The notes beneath the pieces are model-generated. The model was not told where the DNA came from, searched no databases, and worked only from the letters and a program-made list of their open reading frames with translations. DNA of 50,808 nt. It comes from Stenotrophomonas maltophilia (lineage in GTDB: Bacteria; Pseudomonadota; Gammaproteobacteria; Xanthomonadales; Xanthomonadaceae). Shown here one piece after another: positions 16,905 to 25,708 of the stretch. The stretch's first letter is position 1. Each line of letters opens with the position of its first letter. Where the stretch lies: NCBI RefSeq assembly GCF_003970865.1, contig NZ_RXLZ01000040.1, positions 1-50,808 on the forward strand, written 5' to 3'. Both the position numbers and the translations under genes were made by a program.

Positions 16905-17735
16905 ATGGAACGCATTGAACACCGCGCCTGTTTCGGCGGCTGGCAGGACGTCTACCGCCATCATTCCACCACGCTGGGCTGCGACATGCAGTTCGCCGTG
17001 TACCTGCCGCCGCAGGCGGAAACGCAGACGTTGCCGGTGCTGTACTGGCTGAGCGGCCTGACCTGCACCGAGCAGAATTTCATCACCAAGGCCGGCGCGC
17101 AGCGCTATGCGGCCGAGCACGGCGTGATCATCGTTGCGCCTGATACCAGCCCGCGCGGCGATGACGTGGCCGATGCCGAGGGCTATGACCTGGGCAAGGG
17201 GGCGGGGTTCTACCTCAATGCCACCCGTGCACCGTGGGCGAAGCACTACCGCATGCACGACTACGTGGCACAGGAGCTGCCGGCACTGATCGAGGCGCAT
17301 TTCCCGGTCACCGATGCGCGTGGCATCAGCGGCCACTCGATGGGCGGCCATGGTGCGCTGGTGATCGCACTGCGCAACCCGGGGCGCTACCGCAGCGTGT
17401 CGGCGTTCTCGCCGATCGTCGCACCCAGCCACGTGCCGTGGGGGCAGAAGGCCTTCCACGCCTACCTGGGCGACAACCCGGCGGACTGGGCGCAGTGGGA
17501 TGCCAGTGAACTGGTCGCCGTGGCCCGTGAGCGCCTGCCGCTGCTGGTCGACCAGGGCGAGGCGGACGAATTCCTGCAGACCCAGCTGCAGCCGCAGCGC
17601 CTGCAGCAGGCCTGCGATGCCGCCGGCCATCCGCTGACCCTGCGCCTGCAGCCGGGCTACGACCACAGCTACTACTTCATCGCCAGCTTCATCGGCGAGC
17701 ACATCGCCCACCACGCCCGCGCCCTTCACGGCTGA
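16905..17735 (+). CDS. frmB: S-formylglutathione hydrolase
   Basis: It hydrolyses S-formylglutathione to formate and glutathione, the last step of formaldehyde removal. The 276-residue alpha/beta hydrolase has the nucleophile Ser145 in GHSMGG, Asp221 and His254 in the places expected for the FrmB/esterase D triad. LSGLTCTEQNF forms the oxyanion region. ATG 16905 has AGGAG 8 bp upstream. An ATG at 16890 in frame lies before the ribosome site and is rejected. It is separated from the YqcC-like gene by a REP pair. Confidence 0.95.
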   Translation: MERIEHRACFGGWQDVYRHHSTTLGCDMQFAVYLPPQAETQTLPVLYWLSGLTCTEQNFITKAGAQRYAAEHGVIIVAPDTSPRGDDVADAEGYDLGKGAGFYLNATRAPWAKHYRMHDYVAQELPALIEAHFPVTDARGISGHSMGGHGALVIALRNPGRYRSVSAFSPIVAPSHVPWGQKAFHAYLGDNPADWAQWDASELVAVARERLPLLVDQGEADEFLQTQLQPQRLQQACDAAGHPLTLRLQPGYDHSYYFIASFIGEHIAHHARALHG

Positions 17736-17744
17736 GGGCTTTCC

Positions 17745-17820
17745 GGTAGTGCTGGCCGCTGGCCGGCAACCTGCAGCCCTGTGATTCATTGGGATTGCCG
17801 GCCAGCGGCCGGCACTACCA
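17745..17820. repeat. SMAG-type inverted repeat pair
   Basis: Two 25-bp arms (17745-17769 and 17796-17820) are inverted copies with one mismatch. Each starts GGTAGTGC and contains GGCCGCTGGCCGGC. This is the textbook head-to-head REP dimer with a GTAG head. It lies between frmB and the GGDEF gene. Confidence 0.9.
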
Positions 17821-17921
17821 TGGCGGCACACGCGGAGTGTCGTCTTGCCGCAGTGAATCACGTGGCCGTGGCGCGGGCGGGGCTATGGTGCGCCCATACG
17901 GCCTTGCGGATCGGGGGATGC

Positions 17922-19367
17922 ATGCCGGTAGTGCTGGCGCTGCTGTATGTGCTGTGCCACGGTCTGGTCGTGGCCCTGTGGCCGGGTCCGGCCGGTGTGG
18001 GTTCCTTCGTGTTCCTCACGGGCGCCCCGTTGCTGGCGGCGGCGGCCTGCCTGTGGCGGGCGCGCCGCGACCGTGCCCCGCTCGGCTGGCGCGCCACCGC
18101 CCTGGCGCTGCTGCTCTGGGCAGGTGGCATGGCCGTCAACATGATCGACGCGCTTGGTGCGGGCCGTGCCGATGTCACGCCGCAGGCCAGCCTGTTCCTG
18201 TATGTGCTGTACGGCGTGCCGCTGGTGTTCATCCTGGCCCGTGCGCGCCGCGAGCGGCTGAGCATCAGCCTGATCGACGCGGCGATGGCCGCGTTGCTGG
18301 GCGTGCTGTTCTTCGTGCACGCGCAGTCGTTCGCCGCGCGCGTCGACATCGATGACCACGCGTTGTCCAACATGCAGCGCATGTTCGATATCCAGAATCT
18401 GTGCATCGCCGGGTTCGCGGTGGTGCGCTGGCTGGTGGGCGACGTTCCGGAGCGGCGCAACTTCTTCCGCGCGCTGGCGATCTATGCGGTGGGCTACCTG
18501 ATGGTGGCGTACTACATCAACCACTACACCTCGGAACAGTCCTTCGGTGCCTACAACGATCTGCTGATCGACCTGCCGTTCCTGCTGCTGGCATTGCTGG
18601 CGATGAGCCAGGCGCCCGCGCCGACGTTCGTGATGCACCCGAGGCTGGCCAGAACGGTGCAGGCGGCGGGGCCGATGATCCTGCCGTTGCTGCTGCTGGT
18701 GGTCGGTACCCTGGTGGTCGACCACGCGCGACCACTGGCCGTCACCGGCTTCGTGGTGGCAACGCTGGGCTTCGGCGTGCGCAGCATCCTGTTGCAGGTG
18801 GACCTGATGGAACGGCAGGCATCGCTGGACCAGCTGGCACGGCAGGATGGACTGACCGGCGTGGCCAACCGGCGCGAGTTCGACGCACTGCTGCTGGCCG
18901 AATGGAACCGTGCGCGGCGCAGCGGCAGCGAGCTGGGCCTGCTGTTGCTGGACATCGACCATTTCAAGGTCTTCAACGACCGCCACGGACATCCGGCCGG
19001 GGACCGCTGCCTGCAGGCCGTGGCCACCGTCCTGAAGATCAGTGCCGGCCGCGCCGGTGACAGCGTCGCCCGTTACGGCGGCGAGGAATTTGCGGTGATC
19101 GTGCCCGGAAGCCCGCTGTCGGGCGTACTGGCGCTGGCCGAGCGCCTGCGTGAGGCGGTGGCGGCGCTACCACTGCCGGAAGGGGCGGTCAGTATCAGCA
19201 TCGGCGTGGGCTACCTGCATCCGCCGGCGCTGGCCAGTGCCGATCAGTTGCTGGCGGATGCCGATGCCGGCCTGTATGCCGCCAAGCGCGCCGGTCGCAA
19301 CCAGGTGATCCTGCATGCGCACGTGCTCGACGACGAAGGCAGTGCGCACGGCAGGATGGATTGCTGA
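17922..19367 (+). CDS. Membrane-bound diguanylate cyclase (GGDEF)
   Basis: This 481-residue protein makes cyclic di-GMP. The N-terminal 310 residues hold about eight to ten membrane segments forming an unnamed sensor region. A short linker (LLQVDLMERQASLDQLARQD) leads to the GGDEF domain (DGLTGVANRREFD, LLLDIDHFKVFNDRHGHPAGDRCLQ, YGGEEF). The signature GGEEF is intact. RAGD five residues before it is a product-inhibition I-site (RxxD). ATG 17922 has a G-rich ribosome site (CGGGGGA). It stands alone between repeats and a convergent gene. The sensed signal is unknown. Confidence 0.92.
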   Translation: MPVVLALLYVLCHGLVVALWPGPAGVGSFVFLTGAPLLAAAACLWRARRDRAPLGWRATALALLLWAGGMAVNMIDALGAGRADVTPQASLFLYVLYGVPLVFILARARRERLSISLIDAAMAALLGVLFFVHAQSFAARVDIDDHALSNMQRMFDIQNLCIAGFAVVRWLVGDVPERRNFFRALAIYAVGYLMVAYYINHYTSEQSFGAYNDLLIDLPFLLLALLAMSQAPAPTFVMHPRLARTVQAAGPMILPLLLLVVGTLVVDHARPLAVTGFVVATLGFGVRSILLQVDLMERQASLDQLARQDGLTGVANRREFDALLLAEWNRARRSGSELGLLLLDIDHFKVFNDRHGHPAGDRCLQAVATVLKISAGRAGDSVARYGGEEFAVIVPGSPLSGVLALAERLREAVAALPLPEGAVSISIGVGYLHPPALASADQLLADADAGLYAAKRAGRNQVILHAHVLDDEGSAHGRMDC

Positions 19368-19421
19368 GCGCACCAGGTGGCCGGTCCCGGTGCGCGATTG
19401 CGCACGGGCGGCGCGGCCGGG

Positions 19422-19892
19422 TCATCGCTGCCGCAGCCAGCCGGTGGGATCGAGCAGCCTCAGCCCGACCGGTGACAACGAGCGCTGCCGCAACGGCAGG
19501 TTTGCCGCCTGCACGGCCATGGCACAGCGCGCCAGCTGCTGGCGCAACGGTGCCAGCGTGTCGTCTTCGCGGGGCCGGGCATGCCGCCATTGTGCGATGC
19601 GCAGCAGGCAGACCAGCAGGTCCAGTTCGCTGGCAGCGATGAACGGAGAGCCGGCCGGCAGCAGATCGATCGGAGCGGCAGGCGTGGCCAGCAGCGGCAG
19701 CAGGCCGATGAAGGCGTCGCAGCCCTCCTGGCCAAGCCCGAGTCCGCTCAGCTGGGCGAGGCCATCGGCGTGCAGTTCAGGGTCGCGCAGCTGCCGTATC
19801 GCGCCGAGCAGCGCCTGTTCGCCGCGGCCGAACTGGCGGCCGAAGGCGCGGTAGTTGACCCGGGTGGGAAACAACGGGGAACGGGAGGCCAT
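19422..19892 (-). CDS. Conserved hypothetical protein downstream of a universal stress protein
   Basis: This 156-residue soluble protein is one I do not recognise. It is rich in Leu, Ala, Arg and Gln, with predicted helices throughout. Visible runs are FGRQFGRGEQALLGAIRQLRDPELHADGLAQL, DAFIGLLPLLATPAAPIDLLPAGSPFIAASELDLLVCLLRIAQWRHARPRE and a C terminus ending SPVGLRLLDPTGWLRQR. There is no signal peptide and no membrane segment long enough to be certain. Its ATG at 19892 is 5 bp after the universal-stress-protein stop, so the two are probably one operon. Confidence 0.7.
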   Translation of the reverse strand: MASRSPLFPTRVNYRAFGRQFGRGEQALLGAIRQLRDPELHADGLAQLSGLGLGQEGCDAFIGLLPLLATPAAPIDLLPAGSPFIAASELDLLVCLLRIAQWRHARPREDDTLAPLRQQLARCAMAVQAANLPLRQRSLSPVGLRLLDPTGWLRQR

Positions 19893-19897
19893 GGTTG

Positions 19898-20344
19898 CTA
19901 GGGCTGTGGGTCGCGGGTTTCCACCAGCACGGGACAGGGCGCGTGGTCGATGGTCCATTGCCCGATCGAGGGTTCGAACAGGCGTTCCAGGCGGGACAGG
20001 TGACGGTGGCCGATGACGATCAGGTCGCACTTCAGGCGCCGGGCCTGCTCGCTGATCACTTCGCCCGGGTCGCCGGAGGGAATCTGCGCGATGGCGTCGA
20101 CCCCGCGCTCGCGCAGCTCGGCCAGGGCTTCGGCCAGCACCGCTTCGGCCCGCGAGCGCTGGCGGGCGGCTTCCGGGTACTCGATGCGGTCGGCTTCGCT
20201 GGCATCGGCCGCCAGCGCGAATTCGGGGTCGAGCACGCACAGCAGGTGCAGGCGGCTGTGGGGGCCGGCGATGGCGGCGGCCAGGTCCAGCACGCGTGCG
20301 TGCTGGGGGCCACCATCCAGGGCGACCAGCAGGGTATTGAACAT
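19898..20344 (-). CDS. Universal stress protein (UspA family)
   Basis: This 148-residue single-domain Usp begins FNTLLVALDGGPQHARVLDLAAAIAG and contains DPGEVISEQARRLKCDLIVIGHRH, then a C-terminal CPVLV strand. The nucleotide-binding loop normally reads G-2x-G-9x-G(S/T). Here it reads GHRHLSRLERLFEPSIGQW, so the second glycine is replaced and ATP binding is doubtful. ATG 20344 has AAGGAGA at good spacing. It is followed by the unknown 156-residue gene and divergent from a LysR gene. Confidence 0.9.
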   Translation of the reverse strand: MFNTLLVALDGGPQHARVLDLAAAIAGPHSRLHLLCVLDPEFALAADASEADRIEYPEAARQRSRAEAVLAEALAELRERGVDAIAQIPSGDPGEVISEQARRLKCDLIVIGHRHLSRLERLFEPSIGQWTIDHAPCPVLVETRDPQP

Positions 20345-20420
20345 GGATGTCTCCTTGGCAGGCCGGGGATGGTCGCCGATGTCACCGCGCGCACCCATGC
20401 CGTGCGCGGCAGTCAATGAA

Positions 20421-20433
20421 TGCGTATAACGCA
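20421..20433. promoter_or_regulatory. LysR box
   Basis: TGCGT-ATA-ACGCA is a perfect palindrome of T-N11-A form, 52 bp upstream of the LysR ATG and in the gap with the divergent usp gene. It is a strong candidate for autoregulation. Confidence 0.65.
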
Positions 20434-20485
20434 ATCCACGGTGGTTACAAGTGTCGTAGAGTCATCTGATTTACTGGAGACTGTC

Positions 20486-21403
20486 ATGCCCCTGCCGGAC
20501 CTGAACCTGTTGCTGGCACTGGACGTGCTGATTGACGAATGCAGCGTGGCCGCCGCCGCGCGCCGGATGAACCTGAGCGCGCCGGCGATGAGCCGTACCC
20601 TGGGCCGGATCCGCACCGCGCTGGGCGACCCGGTGCTGGTGCGTGCCGGCCGCGGCCTGGCGCCCACGCCCCGCGCCCTGCAGCTGCGCGAGCAGGTCCG
20701 CGATGTGATCGAGCAGGCCCACCGCGTCTTCAACGCCGGTCGCGAAGTAGACATGCGCGTGCTCGAGCGAACCTTCAGCGTGCGTGCCAATGATGTGTTC
20801 GTCGGTGGTTTCGGCGGACGCCTGCGCGAGCTGTTCCGCCAGCAGGCGCCGCGCGCGGTGCTGCGCTTCGTGCCCGAGGGCGATACCGACGACGATGCGA
20901 TGGCGCAGGGCCGGATCGACCTGTACATCAGCACCGCCGGCAAGCATGCGCCCGATACCAAGGTGCAGAACCTGTTCAGTACCTCGTTCATGGGCGCCGC
21001 GCGCGAAGATCATCCGTTGTTCGATGAGGAGATCAGCGCCGAGCGTTTTGCCGCCTGCGATCACATCGCGGTGTCGCGCCGCGGCTTGCCGCGTGGTCCG
21101 ATCGACGATGATCTGGCCGCGCTGGGCCTGCAGCGGCGGGTGGCACTGATCAGCCCGACCTTCCACGGTGCGATCTTCGCGGCGGCCGAATCGGACCTGA
21201 TCCTGCCGCAGATGCCGAGCGTGATGCTGGAGCGGATCGTCAGCATGCGCCTGCCGTTGCGCCTGTTCCCGTTGCCGATTCCGGTGCGGACCGCGGCCAT
21301 CGTGCAGGCCTGGCATCCGCGCCTGGACAACGACGCCGCCCATCAATGGCTGCGGCGCTCGATCAAGACCATGTGCGAAAGCGCAGGGGAGGCCCCGCGC
21401 TGA
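20486..21403 (+). CDS. LysR-family regulator of the adjacent efflux operon
   Basis: The product is 305 residues. The N terminus is MPLPDLNLLLALDVLIDECSVAAAARRMNLSAPAMSRTLGRIR with DPVLVRAGRGLAPTPRA, the NodD/SyrM/LeuO-like LysR branch. The effector domain includes RIDLYISTAGKH and SFMGAAREDHPLFD. ATG 20486 has CTGGAGA upstream. The efflux genes follow 153 bp downstream on the same strand, so it probably controls them. The inducer is unknown. Confidence 0.88.
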   Translation: MPLPDLNLLLALDVLIDECSVAAAARRMNLSAPAMSRTLGRIRTALGDPVLVRAGRGLAPTPRALQLREQVRDVIEQAHRVFNAGREVDMRVLERTFSVRANDVFVGGFGGRLRELFRQQAPRAVLRFVPEGDTDDDAMAQGRIDLYISTAGKHAPDTKVQNLFSTSFMGAAREDHPLFDEEISAERFAACDHIAVSRRGLPRGPIDDDLAALGLQRRVALISPTFHGAIFAAAESDLILPQMPSVMLERIVSMRLPLRLFPLPIPVRTAAIVQAWHPRLDNDAAHQWLRRSIKTMCESAGEAPR

Positions 21404-21556
21404 CATCTGCAGGCGTGCGCCTGGCGCACGCCTGGGATGCGGGTCGCGCCATTTTTCGCAGGGTACCGGCTCCCTAGACTGCGCTCCCCGGAGTTTCACT
21501 GAGCGCATTCCAATGACCCCCAACATGCCGTGCACTGCACGGATAGGTGCCCGGCG

Positions 21557-23086
21557 ATGAGTACGCCGGCCGCCGCTGTCCCGGCCGCCGCAGCGCCCCG
21601 TCCTGCCGCCGCCCCCGGGCTCGACCGCCGCGTTCTGGTCGGCCTGTGTGGCGTGCTGCTGGCGGTGCTGGTGTCGGGCTTCAACGAGAACATCACCAAG
21701 GTCGCCCTGGCCGACATCCGTGGCGCGATGGGTTTCAGCGTCGATGACGGCAGCTGGATCGTCGCGCTCTACAGCGCGATGTCGGTCAGCGCGATGGCCT
21801 TCGCACCGTGGTGCGCCGCCACCTTCTCGCTGCGCCGCTTCGCATTGGCGATGATCGGTGGCTTCATGGTGCTGGGCGTGCTCTGCCCGCTTGCCCCGAA
21901 CCTGCAGGTGTTCCTGCTGCTGCGCGCGCTGCAGGGCCTGTGCGGTGGCGCGCTGCCGCCGCTGCTGATGAGCGTGGCGCTGCGCTTCCTGCCCCCGGGC
22001 ATCAAGCTGTACGGCCTGGCCGGCTACGCGCTGACGGCGACGTTCGGCCCAAGCATGGGCACGCCGCTGGCCGCGTTCTGGGTCGAGCAGGTGGGCTGGC
22101 ACTGGGCGTTCTGGCAGATCGTGCCGTACTGCCTGGCCGCCATGGCGATGGTCAGCTGGGGCCTGCCCCAGGACCCGCTGCGGCTGGAGCGTTTTGCCCA
22201 GTTCGATGGCGTCGGCCTGCTGCTGGGCCTGCCGGCGCTGGTGCTGCTGGTGCTGGGCCTGGTGCAGGGCCCCCGCCTGAACTGGTTCGACTCGCCGATG
22301 ATCACGCTGATGATCGGCGGCGGTGCCGGCCTGATGGTGCTGTTCATGATCAATGAATGGTTCCATCCGCTGCCGTTCTTCAAGCTGCAGCTGCTGGCCA
22401 ACCGCAACCTCAGCTACTCGCTGGTGACGCTGGGCGGCGTGCTGTTCGTGCTGCTGGCGGTGATCTCGATCCCCTCCGGTTTCCTGGCCAGCGTGCAGGG
22501 CTACCGGCCGTTGCAGACCGCACCGATGCTGCTGTGGGTGGCACTCCCACAGGTGATCGCGCTGCCGCTGGTGGCGGCGTTGCTGAACATCCGCGCGGTG
22601 GACTGCCGCTGGGTGCAGGCCACGGGCCTGGCGATGCTGGCGCTGGCCTGCTGGCTGGGCTCGCACCTGGATGTGGCCTGGATCCGCGACAACTTCCTGT
22701 GGGTGCAGCTGCTGCAGGTGTTTGCCCAGCCGATGGCGGTGCTGCCGCTGCTGATGCTCGCCACTGGCGGCCTGGCGCCACAGGACGGCCCGTTTGCCTC
22801 GGCGTGGTTCAACACGGTCAAGGGCTTCGCTGCAGTACTCGCCAGCGGCGTGCTGGATGCCGTCGCCCAAGGCCGCCGTCATTTCCATTCCACCGTGCTG
22901 GTCGACCGCCTTGGCGAGCAACCGTGGCTGGCCGATGGCCCGCAGCTGGGCGCGCGCCTGCATGCACAGGTACAGGCGCTGACCTCGGCCGACCTGTACT
23001 GGGTGGTCGCACTGGTGGCGCTGGCCTTCATTCCCCTCATTGCCTGGATGCCCACCCGCATCCATCCGCCACGTGCCGTGGCCTGA
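21557..23086 (+). CDS. MFS drug-efflux transporter (EmrB/DHA2-like)
   Basis: This 509-residue inner-membrane carrier has about 14 membrane segments and DHA2 hallmarks: GFNENITKVALADIRGAMGF in helix 1, DGSWIVALYSAMSVSAMAFAPW, then LLLRALQGLCGGALPPLLMSVALRF and GPSMGTPLAAFWVEQVGWHWAFW. It would export hydrophobic drugs or acids using the proton gradient. ATG 21557 is preceded by a Pro/Ala-rich N-terminal tail. The order transporter, HlyD adaptor, outer-membrane factor gives a full tripartite pump with the next two genes. Confidence 0.9.
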   Translation: MSTPAAAVPAAAAPRPAAAPGLDRRVLVGLCGVLLAVLVSGFNENITKVALADIRGAMGFSVDDGSWIVALYSAMSVSAMAFAPWCAATFSLRRFALAMIGGFMVLGVLCPLAPNLQVFLLLRALQGLCGGALPPLLMSVALRFLPPGIKLYGLAGYALTATFGPSMGTPLAAFWVEQVGWHWAFWQIVPYCLAAMAMVSWGLPQDPLRLERFAQFDGVGLLLGLPALVLLVLGLVQGPRLNWFDSPMITLMIGGGAGLMVLFMINEWFHPLPFFKLQLLANRNLSYSLVTLGGVLFVLLAVISIPSGFLASVQGYRPLQTAPMLLWVALPQVIALPLVAALLNIRAVDCRWVQATGLAMLALACWLGSHLDVAWIRDNFLWVQLLQVFAQPMAVLPLLMLATGGLAPQDGPFASAWFNTVKGFAAVLASGVLDAVAQGRRHFHSTVLVDRLGEQPWLADGPQLGARLHAQVQALTSADLYWVVALVALAFIPLIAWMPTRIHPPRAVA

Positions 23087-23107
23087 ACCTTTCGCAGGAA
23101 CCCCCTC

Positions 23108-24190
23108 ATGACGATCAATCGAACCACTCTCAACACCGGCCTGGGCCTGGGCGTGCTGGCCCTGGCCATCGGTGCCTGGCTGCTGCTGCGCGATGGCGGC
23201 CACCAGACCACCAACAATGCGTACGTGGTGGCTGACTACACCTTGGTGGCGCCGAAGATTCCCGGCTTCGTCAGTGCCGTGGAAGTCGATGACAACCAGT
23301 CGGTGAGGGCCGGCGACGTGCTTGCCCGCATCGACGACCGCGACTACCAGGTCGCCCTGCAGGCGGCCCGTGCCGACCTCGCCAATGCCCGTGCACAGCT
23401 GGCCAATGCGCAGGCCGCACTGGCCCAGCAGGACTCGCTGATCGAGCAGGCCAGGGCCAGCGTCGATGTCAGCCGTTCCGAACTGACACTGGCCAGTGCC
23501 GACCAGCAGCGCTACCGCGAACTGGCCCGTGACGGCGCCGGTACCGTGCAGAACGCACAGCAGGCGCAGTCAAAGCAGGCCGTGGCCAGTGCGCATCTGC
23601 AGCAGGGCCAGGCCGCGCTGTCGACCGCACGCCAGCGCACCGACATCCTCAGCGCGGGCGTGCAGGCCGCGCAGGCGGCGGTGCAGCGTGCAGAAGCGGC
23701 GCAGGCACGCGCCGAACTGGATCTGTCGCACACCGTGCTGCGCGCGCCGATCGATGGCATGGTCGGTCGCCGCGCAGTGCGCGTGGGTGCCTACCTGACC
23801 CCGGGTACGCCGGTGGCTGCGGTGGTACCGCTGAAGCGCGCCTTCGTGGTCGCCAACTTCCAGGAAACGCAGATGACCCGCATGCAGGCCGGCCAGCAGG
23901 TCGAACTGAAGGTGGACGTGTTCCCGGGCAAACCGCTGCGCGGGCACATCGACAGCATTGCACCGGCCACCGGCGTCACCTTCGCTGCCGTCGCACCGGA
24001 GAACGCCACCGGCAACTTCACCAAGGTGGTGCAGCGCATTCCGGTGAAGATCGTGCTGGAGCCGGGCCAGCCGCTGCTGGACCAGCTGCGTGCCGGCATG
24101 TCGGTGGAAGCCAGCGTTGACCTGGGCAGCCGCGCGCGCGCGCAGAGCGTGCAGCACAGTCCGGGCCACAAGAGCGGGGAGGGTGCATGA
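23108..24190 (+). CDS. HlyD/EmrA-family periplasmic adaptor
   Basis: This 360-residue membrane-fusion protein has one N-terminal membrane anchor (GLGLGVLALAIGAWLLL). The lipoyl-like half-motif TNNAYVVADYTLVAPKIPGFVSAVEVDDNQSVRAGDVLARID is followed by a long alanine-rich coiled-coil hairpin (about 75-205). The second half-motif is LRAPIDGMVGRRAVRVGAYLTPG, with a beta-barrel at the C terminus. It bridges the MFS carrier and the outer-membrane channel. It starts 21 bp after the transporter stop with CAGGAAC upstream, and its stop overlaps the next ATG (ATGA). Confidence 0.94.
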   Translation: MTINRTTLNTGLGLGVLALAIGAWLLLRDGGHQTTNNAYVVADYTLVAPKIPGFVSAVEVDDNQSVRAGDVLARIDDRDYQVALQAARADLANARAQLANAQAALAQQDSLIEQARASVDVSRSELTLASADQQRYRELARDGAGTVQNAQQAQSKQAVASAHLQQGQAALSTARQRTDILSAGVQAAQAAVQRAEAAQARAELDLSHTVLRAPIDGMVGRRAVRVGAYLTPGTPVAAVVPLKRAFVVANFQETQMTRMQAGQQVELKVDVFPGKPLRGHIDSIAPATGVTFAAVAPENATGNFTKVVQRIPVKIVLEPGQPLLDQLRAGMSVEASVDLGSRARAQSVQHSPGHKSGEGA

Positions 24191-25599
24191 GCGCAGTCAC
24201 CGTGTTCCGCACCTTCGTTGCGGCCAGCCTGTGCACGGCCCTGGCTGCCTGCACGATGGGTCCGGACTTCGTACGCCCGCAGGCGGAACTGCCCAGCCAT
24301 TGGCAGGGTGAGGCTGTCGCCGGCAACGCCATCGACCAGGACGCGGCCTGGTGGGCCGGTTTCGACGATCCGCTGCTGGGGCAGCTGGCCAACCAGGTGC
24401 TGGCGGCCAATCTGGACCTGCAGCTGGCGGCCAACCGCGTGCAGCAGAGCCGTGCTGCACGCGGCATCACCGCCGCCGAACGCCTGCCCAGCGTCAGCGC
24501 GAGCGCCAGTGGCGTGCGTGCACGCAACAGCGAGGTGGGCCTGAATGATCCGTCCGGCAACGGCGGCCGTGATGACTACGGACTGTTCCAGGCCGGTCTC
24601 GGCCTGAGCTGGGAGCTGGACCTGTGGGGCCGCGTGCGGCGCCAGGTGGAAGCGGCCGATGCGCGCGTGCAGATGGCCGAGGAGGATGCACACGCCGTGC
24701 GCATCGCGCTGCTGGCGGAAACCGCGCGTGATTACCTGCAGCTGCGTGCGACGCGGCAGCTGCTGGCGATCACCGAGGACAACCTCAGCATCGCCCTCGA
24801 CATGAAGCGCCTGACCGAGGCACGCCAGCAGCAGGGCGTGGCCAGCACGCTGCAGGTGTCCAGCGCGTCCGCGCAGGTGGCATCGTTGCAGGCACGCATC
24901 GCGCCGTTGCGGCATCGCGAATCACAGCTGCGCAATGCGCTGGCGTTCCTGCTGGCACAGCCGCCGCAGGCGCTGGACGCGCAGCTGCAGGATGCACGCC
25001 GCGACTGGCCGGCGTTGCCGGCCGTAGCGGTGGGGCTGCCCAGTGAACTGGCCGAGCGTCGCCCGGACATCCGTCGCGCCGAGGCCGCACTGCATGCGGC
25101 AACGGCGGGCATCGGCGTGGCCAAGGCCAGTTTCCTGCCGCGCATCACCTTGAATGGCGACGCTGGCTTCCAGGCCAAGCAGCTCGATGACCTGGATGGC
25201 TGGAACGCGCATCGTTTCAGCATCGGGCCGTCGATCAGCGTGCCGATCTTCCAGGGTGGGCGACTGAAGGCCAACCTCGCGCTGAGCAGGCTGCAGCAGC
25301 AACAGTCGTCGCTGCAGTTCCGCCGTACCGTGCTGCAGGCCTGGCATGAAGTGGACGACGCCATTGATGGCTACAGCGCCGAGCAGCAGCGCACGGTGCA
25401 GCTGCACGTGGCGGTGGATGAGAGCGAGACCGCACTGGGCGCTGCGCGCCGGCAGTACCAGGCCGGCGTGGTCGACATGCTGGACGTGCTGACCACCCAG
25501 CGCATCGCGCTGGACAACCAGGCCGCGCTGGCCAACAGTCAGGCCACGGCCGCGATCGCGCGGGTGGAGCTGTACCGCGCGCTGGGTGGTGGCTGGTAG
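24187..25599 (+). CDS. Outer-membrane factor lipoprotein (NodT/OprM family)
   Basis: This 470-residue TolC-like channel has a lipoprotein signal (FVAASLCTALAACTMGPDF, lipobox LAAC with Cys at residue 22). Two outer-membrane-efflux repeats follow: WWAGFDDPLLGQLANQVLAANLDLQLAANRVQQSRAARGITAAERLPSVS and the ELAERRPDIRRAEAALHAATAGIGVAKASFLPRITLNG block. It ends QATAAIARVELYRALGGGW. ATG 24187 overlaps the adaptor stop as ATGA. It completes the tripartite efflux operon. Confidence 0.95.
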   Translation: MSAVTVFRTFVAASLCTALAACTMGPDFVRPQAELPSHWQGEAVAGNAIDQDAAWWAGFDDPLLGQLANQVLAANLDLQLAANRVQQSRAARGITAAERLPSVSASASGVRARNSEVGLNDPSGNGGRDDYGLFQAGLGLSWELDLWGRVRRQVEAADARVQMAEEDAHAVRIALLAETARDYLQLRATRQLLAITEDNLSIALDMKRLTEARQQQGVASTLQVSSASAQVASLQARIAPLRHRESQLRNALAFLLAQPPQALDAQLQDARRDWPALPAVAVGLPSELAERRPDIRRAEAALHAATAGIGVAKASFLPRITLNGDAGFQAKQLDDLDGWNAHRFSIGPSISVPIFQGGRLKANLALSRLQQQQSSLQFRRTVLQAWHEVDDAIDGYSAEQQRTVQLHVAVDESETALGAARRQYQAGVVDMLDVLTTQRIALDNQAALANSQATAAIARVELYRALGGGW

Positions 25600-25610
25600 C
25601 GATATGGAAA

Positions 25611-25697
25611 CGCCGGGCCATGCCCGGCGGTTCGTCGGTAGTTGCCAACCTTGGTTGGCAGCTTTTTTTGGAGCGCCAACCAAGGTTGGCATCTACC
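25611..25697. repeat. Cluster of three REP-like hairpins
   Basis: CGCCGGGC-CAT-GCCCGGCG (25611-25629), then GCCAACC-TT-GGTTGGC (25644-25659) and GCCAACC-AA-GGTTGGC (25675-25690). The last two form an inverted pair with GGTAG heads on the outer sides. They separate the efflux operon from the convergent small hypothetical gene. Confidence 0.8.
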
Positions 25698-25708
25698 AGA
25701 GCAGGGCC

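Noticed and set aside
17745..17820. Possible attachment site or transposon ends at the strong inverted repeat
   Set aside because: The arms are 25 bp with a GTAG head, enclose 26 bp of non-coding DNA, and match the REP-pair form seen elsewhere in the window.
20471..23203. A 910-codon open frame on the minus strand opposite the LysR and MFS genes
   Set aside because: Low-complexity His/Gln/Arg composition and no start site. The opposite strand has well-conserved families.
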